NCBI GenBank assembly: GCA_015183035.1
Contig: JACZZP010000017.1
Location: 1,426,001-1,490,000, forward strand
Source: Meloidogyne chitwoodi
Taxonomy: Eukaryota > Nematoda > Chromadorea > Rhabditida > Meloidogynidae
Length of the DNA stretch: 64,000 nucleotides
Reading direction: 5' to 3'
Shown here: piece after piece, positions 14,478-26,594 of the stretch
Position numbering within the stretch: the first letter of the stretch is position 1
Layout of the letters: every line of letters begins with the position of its first letter
Program-made: the position numbers and the translations under genes
Notes under the pieces: generated by a model
What the model saw: the letters and a program-made list of their open reading frames with translations, nothing else
Database searches by the model: none
Told to the model about the DNA's origin: nothing

Positions 14478-14837
14478 ATGGCTGGAAATAACAAAAGTTC
14501 TCCACAATATTCAGCTCAAGCGCAAGCTTTACAAGCTGTTGCTGATTTGGAAATTGAGATGATGACTGATACATACAGAAGAATGACACAAAGCTGTCAA
14601 TCAAAATGTATAAATACGTCTTATCGTGAACCTGAGCTTTTAAAAGGTTTATTATAAATAACTGGTTTTTTTAATTAATTTTTAGGCGAAGCTGTTTGTC
14701 TTGATCGTTGTTTGGCTAAATACTTGGATGTCCATGACCGATTGGGCAAATTACTTATGCAAATGACACAGCAGGATGACAAGGCACAACAACAACAAAA
14801 TCTTGCTGCTTCAGCACGAAAAATGCATGAAAAATAG
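14478..14837 (+). CDS. tin-10: Mitochondrial import chaperone TIM10
   Basis: Two exons, 14478-14646 and 14686-14837; 106 aa. Small TIM proteins form hexameric chaperones in the intermembrane space that escort carrier and other membrane proteins. The twin CX3C pattern is intact (CQSKC and CLDRC), with the TIM10-specific context ADLEIEMMTDTYRRMTQ before and KYLDVHDRLGKLL after. The C-terminal tail is Gln-rich. No presequence, as expected. It lies divergently from rnr-1 and convergently with the pyruvate carrier gene. Confidence 0.93.
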
Positions 14838-15234
14838 AAGTAATATATTTTTTTGTTTTAACAATTTTATTGTTCTCTTTTAATAAATTTTATTATAGAA
14901 TAATTAGTATAACTAAATATGAAGAAATTTTTATGATTTTTTACCAATAAAAGGTGTAATATAATTATTAGAGTTAAATTAAAAAACAATAATTTCATTT
15001 AAATTACCATCTAAAAATGAGTTTTTTGGAGCTTTCAGCAGGTCGTTCTTTTGATATTTTTTAATATTCATGAAATATTTGAAATTTGTTATACAATAAA
15101 AAAATTCTAAATTAAATTCCTATTCAAAGGATACTTAAAAACTACAGAAAATCACAATATTTTGGTTAATCAAGGTCTACAAAAATAATAAATATATCTA
15201 ATACTATTGATTTTTATTGTTCAATCTTTTTAAT
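14838..15234. other. Intergenic between convergent genes
   Basis: AT-rich 3' flanks of TIM10 (+) and the pyruvate carrier gene (-). AATAAA-type motifs occur just after TIM10 (for example 14881-14887). Nothing else seen. Confidence 0.4.
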
Positions 15235-15791
15235 TTAAAGTTTTTCTAAATCTTTAGTTTCAATGGAGTTTGAAAGAGAATGCCGATAGTATGCAATACG
15301 TAATATTTGAACTGAAAATAGTAGAAAAAATAATTTATCTAAAATTTAAAAATTTATACCCATTCCTGTGCAGAAAACAAAAAAATTTACGCTAGCCAAA
15401 TAGTAATTTTTTGGGACAATAACAAAACAATAACGTGTCCAAACTGCGCCGGTTGCAGCTAATGATGCATTCTAAAAATTTAAACTTTAAAAAAACAATA
15501 AATATATTTTAACCTGATTTAGACTAAGTTTTGACGCAGGCCTAGAAAGATCAGATATTCCTGCACCTACAAGAACCCATTTAATTGTTGGAGACCAAAA
15601 GAAGACTGTTTTAGGTCCAGCAGGATGATCCCATGCTGGTTTGGCAAAACTTGGCAAAATTGGATAGACGAACTGAAAATCGAATAAAATCAATTATCAA
15701 TCTGATCCTTATTTCAACAATTTTTAAGAAAACTAACTTTGTCCCCAAGACGACATAAAGCCCGATAAATTGTTGAAGGTATTGCTGTCAT
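15235..15791 (-). CDS. mpc-2: Mitochondrial pyruvate carrier 2 (MPC2)
   Basis: Four exons on the minus strand: 15791-15738, 15672-15514, 15471-15360, 15311-15235; 133 aa in frame. MPC2 pairs with MPC1 in the inner membrane to import pyruvate. Family marks: PAWDHPAGPKTVFFWSP, IKWVLVGAGISDLSRPASKL, the NQNASLAATGAVWTRYCFVI segment and NYYLASVNFF, giving the expected three short hydrophobic spans. Length is typical. The C terminus ends in a charged tail after the last span. Confidence 0.93.
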
Positions 15792-16696
15792 TTAGCAGTG
15801 TTTATAAAAATTCAGGCCTAGTTTGTAAATTTTTTTTCGATAAAATTCTAAATGTTTGTAATATTTTCTAAAGAAAAATTAAATCCATTATTCGATTACT
15901 TAATCATTTAAAATAAAAGTTTTTTTTCGAAAGTATCATTTTATCAGTCATTTAAAAAAACATCGGTTAAAAGGAAGTGCTACTAAAATATAGTGTGACT
16001 TAATTATTTGTAAATACTGAAATTGTCGTTTACATATATTTATGAATATGAAACAAATTAATAAGGTTTAAAATAATCTAATTTTCTCTAATTATACATT
16101 TAATTCTTAAAATTTATTAGATTTAATTAGTTTCACATTAGTTATACACAACACAAAACAGAATATTTAAAAGGTCAATATTTGTATTTCCATCTAAAAA
16201 CGATTAGAAATAAATTGATTTAGGGAGGAAAGGACAAATAGTACATGTTAACATTTTAGAATAGCAACTGATACTTTTGAAAAGTACAAAATAAGCAAAA
16301 AAGTTAGATTATAAAGGATGTGATTTTTAATATTTTTTATTAACAGTCATTTTTATAAAAAACACACATCCTAGATATGGGGGATATTCACAGAATCATT
16401 TTGTTTTAAATGAGAGGAAATTTCAGCGTGCATGTTATGCTAATCTAAATTATTTATTTTTAAATACTTTTAGCATTTAAACTTAAAAAAATCCAAAAAT
16501 TACTAAATTATATTTAAACACACAACACATTTTTTAATAATTGTTGGGTAAAAATATCTTTATGATAATGATAGAATATAGATATAACTAAAATATTCAC
16601 AACTTACATTATCACACTCTTTCCTCTTTTTACAAAGTCAATAAGAAAAAAACAGTATTCTCACAATCAGAGATTAGGTATATTATTTAATTTCAT
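15792..16696. other. Intergenic between MPC2 and Rab2
   Basis: Upstream of MPC2 and downstream of Rab2. AT-rich. An imperfect inverted pair (AGGATGTG at about 16315 and CACATCCT at about 16365) encloses some 50 nt. No coding exon seen. Confidence 0.35.
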
Positions 16697-17627
<931 letters not shown>

Positions 17628-20600
17628 TTTTTTCGTGCTATTTAAATTTTATTTAAAGAAAAAAATAAGTTTAGCTCTGAAATTTAGAAATATTAATAAA
17701 AGATGAGGAATTTGTTGGATTTAAAATTATTTTTAAACTAATTAAATTTATTTACGATACTACAGTAATATTTAAAGAATTAAAGATAGGTATATTCCTT
17801 AAAAATTCCTCGTGAAGCGCCATAAGAAACAATGCGAAACGCTGGAGACAATGACAAATTTAATCAATCAAAGAGAGAAGTCAGAGAAAGAGAAATATAG
17901 AAAATGATAAAAAATTTAAATTGACAAATGAAAAAATGTCCAAAGTCCATTTTGTCAATCTATTAAAACGCTAACTTATGTATTGTCAACACAATTAATT
18001 TAAATATTGTTTTAACTCACTTACAAGGTACCTAACAATAAGTACATAATATATCTATGTAATAAAGTTTTATCTTTCTAGCTTTAGGCTACCTCAAGGA
18101 TGTTAGAGAACGGTATGTATATTTAATTTTAAAAATTTAATTTTTTGTAATAATTTTCCTGAATAATTTAAAAATTTTTAGTAATAAAAATTTTATTTTT
18201 TTCATTAACATTGTAGTACTTTTAATATTACTTATTACATAATCCTTTATTTAATTGTTATAGCGTATTATGTAATCGCGCGGCGTCTTTATTAGTTAGT
18301 TGATCAAGGATTAATATTAGCCTGTTCTTCTTTAGTGATAAACTTTTGTTAATAAATTATGTACAAAATTTTTTAATTAAAATTACATATACCTATTTTT
18401 TATTTTTTTTAAATTTATTAAAAGATTATTAAATAAGTATTATTAATTTTTTAAAATATTTTCTTCATTTGATACTTACATTAGAGTAAAGATACAATAT
18501 TTTGAATTTTCTTCATTTTTATATATATTTTTAGCCTAATTTTATATGTCCATATTGTTTTAACTACGGTGCGTTCCCTACCCTTCGGAACCCTAATAGA
18601 GAAATTTGAGCTTTCACTGACCCAATCACCGACATTTTTAACATTGTGGACGTATTATTGTCAAAAAATTAAATAAATTATTTAATAAATTTAATTATAT
18701 TTATAATTTTTAAATTATTATTTTATATAAATATATCTTTATTAATTATTTAAAATATTCATTGGACATAAGATTTTTGTTAAAAAAAATTATTCATTGC
18801 TAGAACAGGAATTGACTAAAATAATTTTTTATATTTATTGTTTAATTTTTTAAAAAAATATCCTTCCTTCGTCCATTTATTAAAACTTTTATCCGTCCAT
18901 TTATTTTTATTTTTTTGTCTTTTCTCACCTTTTTTCTTATTAAAAACTTGCAAAAAAGAGCTCATTATATACTATTTGTTAAGGTAATAATATGGCTATA
19001 TAAACGAGAGAATATAATAATAAGATTAAGCCCTGTGGGTGTGGTAACAGGTTTATTTATTTATATTTTTGCTTTGTTATTATTTTGTTTTCTTTTTATT
19101 GTTTAGGTATTATTAATTAGTGCATTTATTGTGTAATAATTGAGAAATAAATAAAAAAAGTTTTTTTAATAAAAATTAATTTTTTATTTATTTTAAAAAT
19201 TTATATATTATTTATTTATAAATATAACAAGTTTTATTTATTTCTAACTTTATTTAAAGTTTTGGTATACTGTACATATTTAGGTAAATTATAATAAATA
19301 TTATTAATTATTTATTTATTTTGGCTTAATTTAAATATTTATTAATATTCAGTGTCGATTTTATTCTGTGATTTTTCTAAAGTTTTTTTAAAAATTCAGA
19401 TATGGCTATGGCCAAGAGAAACATTATTTATTTTTCAATAATTTTTATTTAAAAATTAATTTTCTTAAAATAGTAATAATAAAAATATAGTCTTTATATT
19501 ATTATTATTTTTTTTAATTTTATGACCTCGACATATTACATTTGTAGACAATAATAAATAATTAATTAATAATAAAGTGTGAAGTGCGCAAAATTGAAAG
19601 TAAAATTAAAAGATTTGAAAAAAAATTACAGACAATTAACTTCAAAACAGTGCAGCATTCGCCGATTTTTGTTTATTGATGTTTTTGAATTTTGGTTTAG
19701 AAAAAAGATTTAAAAAAAAACATTTTATTTTTAGAGTACAGAAAATAATATTTAAAAATATTATTTTATTTAAATTAAAATATATATTAATTAATAAATA
19801 AAAGTTTATGTATATCTCCAACAGACATTTTAATATAGGTAATATATATTTATAATTAAATATTTTATTAATTATATACCTGAGCAATATTTAATTATTT
19901 TTTATTTATTTACTTGAACATAAACACTTCCCATCCTAAGAATTTTAAATTTTTTTTTGACCAATTTAAAAGAGAATTAATTATTTTAAATTAAAAAATA
20001 TAAATTACTTAAAATAGGAATATATTTTTTAAAACATTTTAAATAAATATTATTTTATTTTTGTTTATTAATTAATTAATTTAAATAAATATTATATTTT
20101 TTATAAATATTTATTTATTTTTTAAATAATAATTATTTAAATAATTATATTTAGGTTATTGTTAGGGTGGTCATACATACATATTTTCTTCTTTTTATTT
20201 TTCTTGGAATTTATTAAAAAATAAATAAAATAAAAGTTTTGTTTATTAATTGACCTTCTCCTCGTATTTATTTATTTTTATAATCCTAAAACAAAAACAT
20301 TTATTTTTATAATATTTATCCGTTAATTTTTTGTCCGTGACCCACCTTTTTATTTTACTTTTTATTTTTAAGGATAAATAAAAATAAAGAAAGAAAAAGA
20401 AGAATTTATTTTATATTACTCATCATTTTGTTATCCGCTTTTTATTAAATTATTTTATTTTTATTAAATACCTTATTTTTAATAATAATTAAAAACATCC
20501 AGGACAAGGCCGTTCTCTTTTACTTAAAAATTAATTTATTTTTTTTTAATTTTTAAAAAAAATTAAATTAATTTTTTAAACTTAATTCTTACTAATTTAT

Positions 20601-23214
20601 TTAATTTTTAATAACAATTAAATTAAATAATTAAATATTTAATTCTAAATAATTTTTTACATGTCCCACTAACCCAATTCCCTTTTAATGGGTCCCAGAA
20701 AAAAACAATTTTTTCAATAAAAAAATTGTTTTGTGGTCAAGGACAAATTATTTTATTTTTACCTATAAAAATTAAAAATTTAATTTTTGTATTATTTTTT
20801 TATTAAAAAAATAAATAAATATTTTTTTAAAATTTATTTATTTTTAGATATTTTGGACTTTAAAAAAATAATAAAAAAATTGTGTATTTATTATTTAAAT
20901 AAATAACACGCCACAATGTCTTTAAAATATAAAATGGATATTAATAAATGATAAAAAAACGGATTTTTGTCGCGGAGGTGCTATGTGACAGCCTAATACA
21001 ATTCTGCACCTCTAAGGCCTTGAACTAAAGCGGTTAAAAAAAAAGAAAATTGAAAAAATAAAAAAATGGGAGGAGTGGACACATTTTTATTTTTATTTAT
21101 TTATTTTAAGCTTTATTTTCCAAAAATTATTATTTATTTTTATTTATTTATTCGCGCAAAGGTGTGATTATTATTATTATTATTTTATTTATTTATTTCT
21201 TCTTTTGGCAACAAGTATTTTATCACTTTTATTGTTTTTTTGTTATAAATAAAAGAGAGGAAATTAATTAATTAATTAATTGTTTTTTTTCTTTTAGTCC
21301 CATCTTTTAATTGTCCAAAATCCCTTTAATCAAATAAAAGCTTTTCTTCTTTTTTAATAAATAAATAAATAAATATATTTACAGATTTTTTAGGTAAAAA
21401 ATAAAAGAAAATCTATCGAAGCAAAAATAATAATTATTTATTTATTTATTTAATTCTTTTTTTAGTTAACTTTTAAAGAAAATATTTATTTATTTATTTA
21501 TTTTAAAATTACCATATATTTGTAAAATAAATAATTTTATTATTATTTTAAATTAATTATATTTGTTTATTTATTTAAGGCATTAAAGTATTAATATTTT
21601 GGTACTTTAAATTTAAAAACAAAAATTAATCCGGTACTAAATAAATAAATATAATTATTGTCAAAATCATTTAAATCTCTTCTTTCTTTCTTTTTTAATT
21701 AATTAATATATCCAGTCAGTCATTTATAGTGCCTTACCTCTATTTTTCTTTTTTAATCTTTCTACCTTTCCCCCAACAAAATAAATATACCTTTTTATTT
21801 TATAACCACCAAAGTGTTGACCTAGATCTTGGCATCTACACATATATATCACTGCCTAACACTTATCTTCCCTTTCCTTTACAATTAAATAAATACATTA
21901 ATATTAACAAAACAATAAATAAATAAATTAATTAATTAATATTAAATAAATATTAAATTAACCCCTCCCATATTTTCAAAAATATATTCACCACCACACA
22001 ACATCCGGGAATAAGAAAGGAGAAAGAATATAAATATTTAAGGGCGATCATCATAGCAAAATAACAAAATAATAAATAAATAAATATATCCACCCTTTTG
22101 TGTGTTAAAAGTTAAACGGCGCCGGCGCCAAATTTGTTGTGCGCAACCGGCCATCAAAACAAACAAAAATAAAATGAAAGAAAAATATTTTGATAAATTA
22201 AAGGAATTTATTAAAATGTTTTTTGTTTGTTTAAAAAAAAATAAAAAATTCTCTTATTATTAATAACTCCCGAAAAAGAAAATTCTTTTCATTCCAGGCC
22301 GAGGGGAGAATAAAAAGGTAAAGGATTTTTATTTTTTAAAATAATATTTATTTTTATTTTAATAATTAATTTATTTATCAAAAAAAATAATATTTATTTT
22401 TTAATTTTATTTAATTATTTTTTAAATCAACTACTTAATTAATTAATTAATAATAAATATTTTATTTTCCAATTAATTTTTAATTAATTATATTTATTTT
22501 TCCCATTCATTTTTGTTTAAAAAAATATTTTTTAATTGTTGTCTGAGTTTTCTTAATTTTATTGCAAATTTATTAGTATTATTTTTTTAATTATATTTTT
22601 TTGCGTTTAATTCTTTTTAAATAATTCTCGTTTCTTCAACTCATTTTTAAAATAATAAATATTTTTTAAATTATTTATTGTCCTGTTATTATTTTAATTA
22701 ATTAATTAATTATATTAATATTCTCCTCTTTAAATAAATAAATAAAATCTAAACTTCTTTTTTATTTTGTTCACTTTTGCGCAATAATCGGCCATTTCTC
22801 TCTCTTCCCTTTTTCCTCATCATTCTAAAAATACAAAAATAAAAAATAATAAATTTATTTTAGCAAGTTTGATTTTTTTGTTGGCTTGGCTGCGGAAAAA
22901 GTAAAAATACGCAGCACGCGTTTTGTGCGAATACAAAAGAAAAGGGAAAAGACAATGAAAAAAAAAGCTTCTGAAAAATAAAACGAACATTTATAATAAT
23001 AAAAACAAAAAAAAAGTGAGAGAAAATAAAAAAATATTTTCTTTTTATTTTTTCAAAAAAAAAATAAAAGGAAGGAACGTCCGAATAATTAATTAATATT
23101 TATTTTTATAAAATAATTTTTTTTTTTAATATTTTTAAAATTTATTATTAATTATTTAGAAAAAACAAACAATTAAAATTATATATTTTATTTAAAAATA
23201 ATTAAATAAATAAA
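17628..23214. other. AT desert, 5.6 kb
   Basis: Extremely AT-rich with runs of TAAATAAATA, TTTATTTA, homopolymer A and T tracts, and no open frame with protein-like composition. The only GC-rich spots are short, notably the palindrome GGCGCCGGCGCC near 22118-22129. It may contain regulatory sequence or 5' untranslated exons of the gene at 23.2 kb; nothing can be supported in detail. Confidence 0.6.
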
Positions 23215-23934
23215 ATGGTTATTTCTGGTCCTCCACAATCTCCACGTACAGGACTGGCATTAACTGATTTACAACAAGTATTTTTATTTATTTTTTAAAA
23301 TATAAATTAATTAAATTAAATTAAAGTCAACTTCTGGTGATTCATCAATTGATTTAAATAATTTAAATAATAATAATAATAATTTAAATAATAATGGAAA
23401 TAATGGTTCTTCTTCTTCTTTTTCTTCAATTAGTGGAGGTCTTATTTCTGGTTTAACTATTGCAACTAATGGATCTGGAAATTGGTTAATAAATTAATTA
23501 ATTTAAATATTTTAAAAAATTATATTTTTTATTTTTTAAAAATATTTAATTTTTTTATTAATTTTCCACTAATTTTATAATTTTTTTAATTTTTTATTAA
23601 TTTTAATTATATTTAATATTATTTAAAATTAACTAAAAAAAAGTAGAAAATAATTATTTATTCCAATAAATTAAAAAAAGGTCAACACGTGGAGTTGGAG
23701 GTATTGGAGCTGGTTTATCTTGTTCATCTGTTTCTTCAGTTTCTCATCAATCTTCCTTTGGAGGTTTATTTGGTGGAGGAAGTTTTGGACAAATTCAAGT
23801 ATTTTTAATTAATTCTAATTTAAAAAATTAATTAATTAATTAAATTAAAGGGTGGAGGTAATGGAAATGGTGGTGGTGGTCTTTTTAATAATTGTGGATG
23901 TTCTTCATCTGATTATGGACTTTTTAAAAAATAA
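23215..23934 (+). CDS. Gly/Asn/Ser-rich low-complexity protein
   Basis: Four exons: 23215-23277, 23327-23484, 23681-23798, 23851-23934; 140 aa in frame. The start is a balanced stretch (MVISGPPQSPRTGLALTDLQ), then an Asn tract, Ser-rich segments with GGLISGLTI and GGLFGGGSFGQIQ, a Gly tract, and the end NNCGCSSSDYGLFKK. No signal peptide, membrane span or known domain is visible. All introns use GT-AG with T/A-rich borders. It lies alone after the AT desert. I do not recognise it; the structured N-terminal piece suggests the rest may be a disordered tail, or that this is an alternative short product. Confidence 0.6.
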
Positions 23935-24129
23935 AAAGAAAAAGTGTTATTTTTTAAAAGAAAATATTTTATTTTAACAAATTTATGTATGTTTAAATTT
24001 TAAAAAATATTAATTTTTAAAATATTTTAGAATTATTGCAATTAAATAAAAATATTATATTTTTATTTTACTAAAAAAGAATGAATATTATAATTAATTA
24101 ATTCTTTATATGTCTTTCAACTATTTATA

Positions 24130-24198
24130 TACAGTCATTTAATTTAAATTTTAAAATTTAAATTATTTATTTGTTTTATATTTAATTAAATGACTGTA
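24130..24198. mobile_element. Tiny palindromic Tc1/mariner-like MITE
   Basis: A 69-bp near-palindrome with 15-bp perfect terminal repeats TACAGTCATTTAATT, flanked on both sides by TA. TA duplication and a TACAGT end are typical of Tc1/mariner derivatives. No coding capacity. Confidence 0.65.
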
Positions 24199-24623
24199 TA
24201 TACTTATAATTAATAATCCCAGTTTTTATATATTAAATATTGTCTTTCTTCAATTTATTATTTTTTTTTAATATTTTTTAGTGATAAAATATATAATTTT
24301 AATTAATTTTTATAATTAATTTTCTTTTTCTAAACCCAGTATCTATATATTAATTTAAAATTAATTGTTGTGCCACAGTCTTTCATAAATAAATAAATAT
24401 TTTATGTTTATTATTTTTACCCAATATGCAATTTAAATAATTAATTAATATATTTACCAGAAAATAAATAAATAAATATTATTTCTTTTTATTTTTAATA
24501 ATTATAATTGTCTTAAATAAATAAAAGTATTATTATATTAATCTAATTAATTTTTTTTAAATGCATAAAAAATTAATTTAAAAAAAATTTCTCCATAAAT
24601 TAATTATTTTTAATAATTTATAT

Positions 24624-25719
24624 TTAATTGCATTCATCTCCAAAAATTTCAAAACATCCAATATCAACAAAAGTTTGACCAAATTCTTTTTTATAATATA
24701 ATGTTATGGTCAATACAATTTGTTTAATCATAATTTTTTCATTTTTTGAACTAAAAATTATTTTTAAAAAATAAAATATATTTTTATTTAATTTAAAAAA
24801 TAACCTTATAAAATAAATTAATTTAATAAAACTGATTGGCATAAACAAAGCAGGACTAGTAAATGTTTTAACAATATTTAAACGTTCATCTTCATTGAAA
24901 GTTAATAAAACATTTTTTAAATAACCAACTAATGCCCAAACATAAAGACGAGAAAATGTTTGATTTAATTCTTTTAAATAAAAAATTTAAAAATAATTTT
25001 ATTTAAATTAATAAAAAATAAATATTTTAATTATACCATCTTCATTAATAAAATATTTATAATTAAAAGTTTGTAATAAAATTGTTTTTATTGTCCAAAT
25101 ATTATTTTTCATTTTATAATCAGTTTTTTCATTTGAAATTAATTCTGAATTTAATTCTTCTAAATTATCTTTTGTTATAACAAAGCCAGATTCTTTATAA
25201 ATTTGTCCAGCTGTTTTATAGCTATTTGAAATATTTGTATATTTTATTATATATTTTAATAAATGTTGAGTTTCTTCTTCAGTAAATGCTTAAAAATAAA
25301 TATTTAAAATAATTTAATTAATTATTTATTAAAATAAACTAACGTTTTCCTCTTTTAAATTGTTTAACACCATTAATACGTGGTAAAGAATTTATTTTAA
25401 ATAAATCTTTTTTTGATTGAATTTTTAAATTTAAATTTTCTTAAAATTAATTTTATTTAATTATAATTTAATTCAATATTTACCTATTTTATCAAAATTT
25501 TTATTTTTTTCAAAATTAATTCCATTAATTTTATTTATTCCAGAATTATTATTATTATTTAATTTTGGAACTTAAAAATATTTAATAAATTTAATTTTAA
25601 AAATTACCAAATAATTTATTATTTAATATTAAATTATTTTTAATAATTGTACATTTAATAATAATTAAATGAATATTAAAAATTAATAAAATAAAATAAT
25701 AATAATATTTAAAAATCAT
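24624..25719 (-). CDS. Unrecognised secreted protein, divergent pair member 1
   Basis: Six exons on the minus strand: 25719-25608, 25570-25484, 25439-25344, 25288-25037, 24970-24805, 24750-24624; 279 aa in frame. The first exon encodes a hydrophobic leader (about 20 residues rich in Tyr, Phe, Ile and Leu, then KC), read as a signal peptide. An Asn-rich linker (PKLNNNNNSGINK) follows, then a basic segment (LPRINGVKQFKRGK) and a mixed helical body with YKTAGQIYKESGF and LYVWALVGYLKNVLLTFNED. It ends DIGCFEIFGDECN with two cysteines. Codons are almost all A/T-ending. No family recognised; it is transcribed divergently from another predicted secreted protein. Confidence 0.65.
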
Positions 25720-25964
25720 TTTAATAAATTTAATTAAATATTAATATTTAAATTAATTAAAATAAAATTTATATATTTTAAAATTTAAATAAATATATTT
25801 TTGTACTTGTTTACCTAGACATTTTATTTTAAAATTTAATTGAAAAACACGTGAAAAAAATTAGTAAATTATATTTTTTAAAAATTATGTAATATTTATT
25901 ATTTTTATTAAATATTTAATAATAATATGCTAAATATAACATTTAATAAGAAGAATATAATTAT

Positions 25965-26132
25965 TAGAGTTATTCACGGTGAGGTAATACCGCTGTAATT
26001 TTCGGTATTACCGCGGTAAAATTACTTAATTACCGTTACCGTACCTGTCCATTTTGGAAAAGATTGGTAATTTTCGGTAATGGTAACTTACAGAAATTAT
26101 CGTTACCGGAAAAACGCATATGAATAACCCTA
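25965..26132. mobile_element. hAT-type MITE made of GGTAAT/TACCG words
   Basis: A 168-bp element with ends TAGAGTTATTCA and TGAATAACCCTA (11 of 12 inverted matches) and flanks ATAATTAT / ATAATAAT (7 of 8). The interior repeats variants of GGTAATTTTCGGTAAT and TTACCGTTACCG. TIRs of TAGNG type with an 8-bp duplication are usual for hAT elements. It lies between the two divergent secreted-protein genes. Confidence 0.65.
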
Positions 26133-26594
26133 ATAATAATAAACTAATGTATTTTTAATTTAATAATAATTAAATAAATGTTTGTTAAAAAATTATTATT
26201 TTACAAAATAATTAATTATTTTTAACTACTTATTAACTAAAAATTATTTAATAAAATTAAAATAATTATATATAATTTTAATAAATTTAAATTGAATTTT
26301 AATAAAATTTAAAATTTTATTTATTTTAATTTAAAAATTATGAAATTTAATAAATAATTTATATTACTTTTTTTTAATATATTTCATAATAAAAAAACAT
26401 GTGTAAATTAATTAAAGTCTTTTTAAAAATTAAAAATTGCAACATTAATAATATAGACATGAGAAAATGTATTTTTAATTATTAAGAAATATTTTTTAAT
26501 ATTTTTTAAAAAAATAATTAAAGTCCAATTTTATTAATATAAATATTAAAAAAAATATTAATTAATGTTTAAATAAATTAATTTAAAATAAATT

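Noticed and set aside
16314..16371. Imperfect inverted repeat AGGATGTG...CACATCCT
   Set aside because: Arms match only about 16 of 20 in A/T-rich sequence and no target duplication is present.
22118..22129. GGCGCCGGCGCC palindrome in the AT desert
   Set aside because: Conspicuous only because of the surroundings; 12 nt without a second copy is too little to call a site.
17628..23214. Several 60-80 aa open frames in the AT desert (for example 19642-19887, 21729-21926)
   Set aside because: Composition is low-complexity Phe/Ile/Tyr/Lys/Asn of the kind random AT-rich DNA gives; no splice partners or motifs.
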